From Aeropyrum sp. (GTDB lineage: Archaea; Thermoproteota; Thermoprotei_A; Sulfolobales; Acidilobaceae), in NCBI GenBank assembly GCA_015521685.1, contig WANT01000035.1:1-43190 (forward strand): a stretch of DNA of 43,190 nt, in the 5' to 3' direction. A program made the translations under genes and the position numbers. The notes beneath the pieces were generated by a model that had not been told where the DNA came from, did no database searches, and saw only the letters and a program-made list of their open reading frames with translations. Below, one piece after another: positions 42,229 to 43,190 of this stretch (positions within the stretch are counted from its first letter, which is position 1; the number at the start of each line of letters is the position of its first letter).

Positions 42229-42334
42229 CATAATAACCAAGACCAAATTTGAGATGAAGATCTTTCGAACTCGGATAACACTTTCTTCTAAATGTCAAAT
42301 TAAAATCCTCTAGAAGATCAGTAAAGCCTAGAAG

Positions 42335-42532
42335 GTGTGCAAGGCGTTGGCAGGCAATTTCAGCCCTCAGGAATTCGTTGAGGAGAAGTCCAAAATCCTT
42401 AGAGAAACGACTTCCCGATTACTAGCTGAGGCGAAGTCTAAGGTGCTCGAAGAGCACTCAAAAGCCGTGGAAAAGTTAGACACGCTGGCAAGGCAGGGCG
42501 TCAGGAGGGCTGCCGAAGAAATGAAAAAATAG
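42335..42532 (+). CDS. Small coiled-coil protein
   Basis: The 65-residue protein is almost wholly an amphipathic charged helix (SPQEFVEEKSKILRETTSRLLAEAKSKVLEEHSKAVEKLDTLARQGVRRAAEEMKK). It resembles the stalk helices of archaeal A-type ATPase subunits E/H, but it is too short and stands alone, so I do not assign it. GTG start at 42335; AAATTAAAATCC at 42295-42306 is a plausible TATA element about 30 bases upstream. Confidence 0.5.
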   Translation: MCKALAGNFSPQEFVEEKSKILRETTSRLLAEAKSKVLEEHSKAVEKLDTLARQGVRRAAEEMKK

Positions 42533-42544
42533 TACACCACACCC

Positions 42545-42805
42545 TCAACTAGGCAAAACGCGGCGAGACACCAGCATAAGAGCTATTGCAAGAATAGTCA
42601 ACAACACCCCAATAACAGCAGCGAGAAGAAACATCCTCTCACTAGTACCAAAGACTATTGGTAGAGGCCCGATAATTACAACACCCCCGCCCTCAATACT
42701 ACCCCCGCCGCCCAATGCTGACATAAAAACCCCCAAGAATATCAGGATGAATCCAAGAAACACCAACACAAAACCAGCCGCAACAAGCCATCCCCACTCA
42801 GCCAA
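42545..42805 (-). CDS. DUF131/TIGR00304-type small membrane protein
   Basis: About 86 residues with two hydrophobic helices (LVAAGFVLVFLGFILIFLGVFM and MFLLAAVIGVLLTILAIALMLV) flanking a Gly-rich loop that ends GGGVVIIGPLPIVFGTSE. This GGVVIIGP.PIVFG signature marks the archaeal TIGR00304/DUF131 family of unknown function. I chose TTG 42805 as start, which leaves the SRP RNA promoter region outside the gene; ATG 42844 would add 13 residues and run through that promoter. Confidence 0.75.
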   Translation of the reverse strand: MAEWGWLVAAGFVLVFLGFILIFLGVFMSALGGGGSIEGGGVVIIGPLPIVFGTSERMFLLAAVIGVLLTILAIALMLVSRRVLPS

Positions 42806-42828
42806 AACAAAACACCCCCAACTGCCAA

Positions 42829-42836
42829 TTAAACCT
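42829..42836 (+). promoter_or_regulatory. TATA-like box for SRP RNA
   Basis: TTAAA within CCAATTAAACC, centred about 26 bases before the first paired base of the SRP RNA at 42859. Inferred from position and composition. Confidence 0.45.
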
Positions 42837-42858
42837 CTCCCCATGATAATAAAACTAT

Positions 42859-43190
42859 GGACCCGCCCTCCGGGGTAGGGCCGGGGGCCTCGCCGACCCC
42901 CGCCTCCCAGATGGGAGGCCCCGAAGGCGTAAAGCGGGGGCCAGCAACCCCCTCACACCAGCACGGGCCTCCGGAGGCTCCGGAGGGCGACAATGAACCC
43001 CGTCCCGCGGGGCTGGCGGGGGTGGGCAGCCCGCTGGAGGGCGGGCTGAAGCCGCCCTAACCGGGGCCACCCGGCGAGGCCCGGAAGGGAGCAGCCGACC
43101 CCGGCCGTCCAGCGTTCGCGGGGGCGCGGGGGGAGGAGCCCTCCGGGATACAGCCTGCGGAAGGCCCCTCTGCTGCTGTGAGGGGGGTCC
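42859..43190 (+). ncRNA. ffs: Signal recognition particle (7S) RNA
   Basis: A very G+C-rich stretch of about 332 nt with archaeal SRP RNA landmarks. The 5' GGACCC(G)CCCTC pairs with the 3' GAGGGGGGTCC, closing helix 1 at the right edge. Helix 3 (GGGGG...CCCCC near 42878-42899) and helix 4 (CCTCCC-AGAT-GGGAGG near 42902-42919) mark the Alu domain. Helix 6 is AGCCCGC (43028-43034) with GCGGGCT (43041-43047) and a GGAG loop for SRP19. Helix 8 is the conserved GAGGCCCGGAAGGGAGCAGCC (about 43076-43096) with the GGAA loop for SRP54. The RNA appears complete or within a few bases of it. Confidence 0.95.

Noticed and set aside
42855-43070. Open frames on both strands in the last 330 bases
   Set aside because: They are Pro/Gly/Arg-rich readings of the SRP RNA, whose conserved helix 6 and helix 8 motifs are clear.
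1-43190. CRISPR array, transposase or provirus
   Set aside because: No regularly spaced repeats, transposase motifs, integrase or virus structural genes were found on either strand.

Overview
The window comes from a hyperthermophilic archaeon of the Thermoproteota (Crenarchaeota), most like the Desulfurococcales. The lineage markers are Hel308, NAC, Rpo7 and Spt4 next to the archaeal dephospho-CoA kinase, ribosomal proteins L2, L3, L4 and L23, an archaeal SRP RNA, a C/D-box guide RNA, a tRNA intron at a non-canonical position, and a Ced-type DNA-import locus. Genes are densely packed. Many operons meet tail to tail with overlaps of a few to about 50 bases, and GTG and TTG starts are common. 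No CRISPR array, insertion sequence or prophage was seen.

Layout, 1-15.9 kb: the C-terminal end of Hel308, a saccharopine-dehydrogenase-like enzyme, a C/D-box sRNA, an XRE regulator, NAC, a GT-C/PMT-type membrane glycosyltransferase with a nitrilase-fold hydrolase, a geranylgeranyl-reductase-like flavoprotein, and tRNA-Pro(CGG) with a 39-nt intron beside kptA. Then follow a UPF0148 zinc protein, a site-2 protease, a PfkB kinase, an M16 peptidase, a small nucleotidyltransferase and a methyltransferase.

Layout, 16-24 kb: this is the most notable part. A minus-strand operon reads cedA1 (pilin-like) - cedA (channel) - cedB (HerA/VirB4-type ATPase) - rpl2. About 5 kb away the plus strand carries a SPOUT methyltransferase - rpl3 - rpl4 - rpl23. 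The normally contiguous L3-L4-L23-L2 string is therefore split, and L2 is welded to a DNA-uptake machine. The first two membrane segments of CedA repeat the CedA1 pilin sequence almost motif for motif.

Layout, 24-34 kb: an Mrp/Nbp35-type ATPase that has lost its CxxC, three tandem genes each encoding a four-CBS-domain protein, a ThiL/AIR-synthase-like protein, and a chlorite-dismutase/HemQ-family gene with cobA. That pair is preceded by a compact multi-helix leader that looks like a regulatory RNA. Next come several small unrecognised genes, a zinc-finger protein and a thioredoxin-fold protein.

Layout, 34-43 kb: a sugar-nucleotidyltransferase, the transcription cluster rpo7 - spt4 - dephospho-CoA kinase, a LutB-like LUD protein split from its 2x[4Fe-4S] partner, a MacB/FtsX-type ABC exporter, small membrane proteins, and the SRP RNA, whose terminal helix closes at the right edge.
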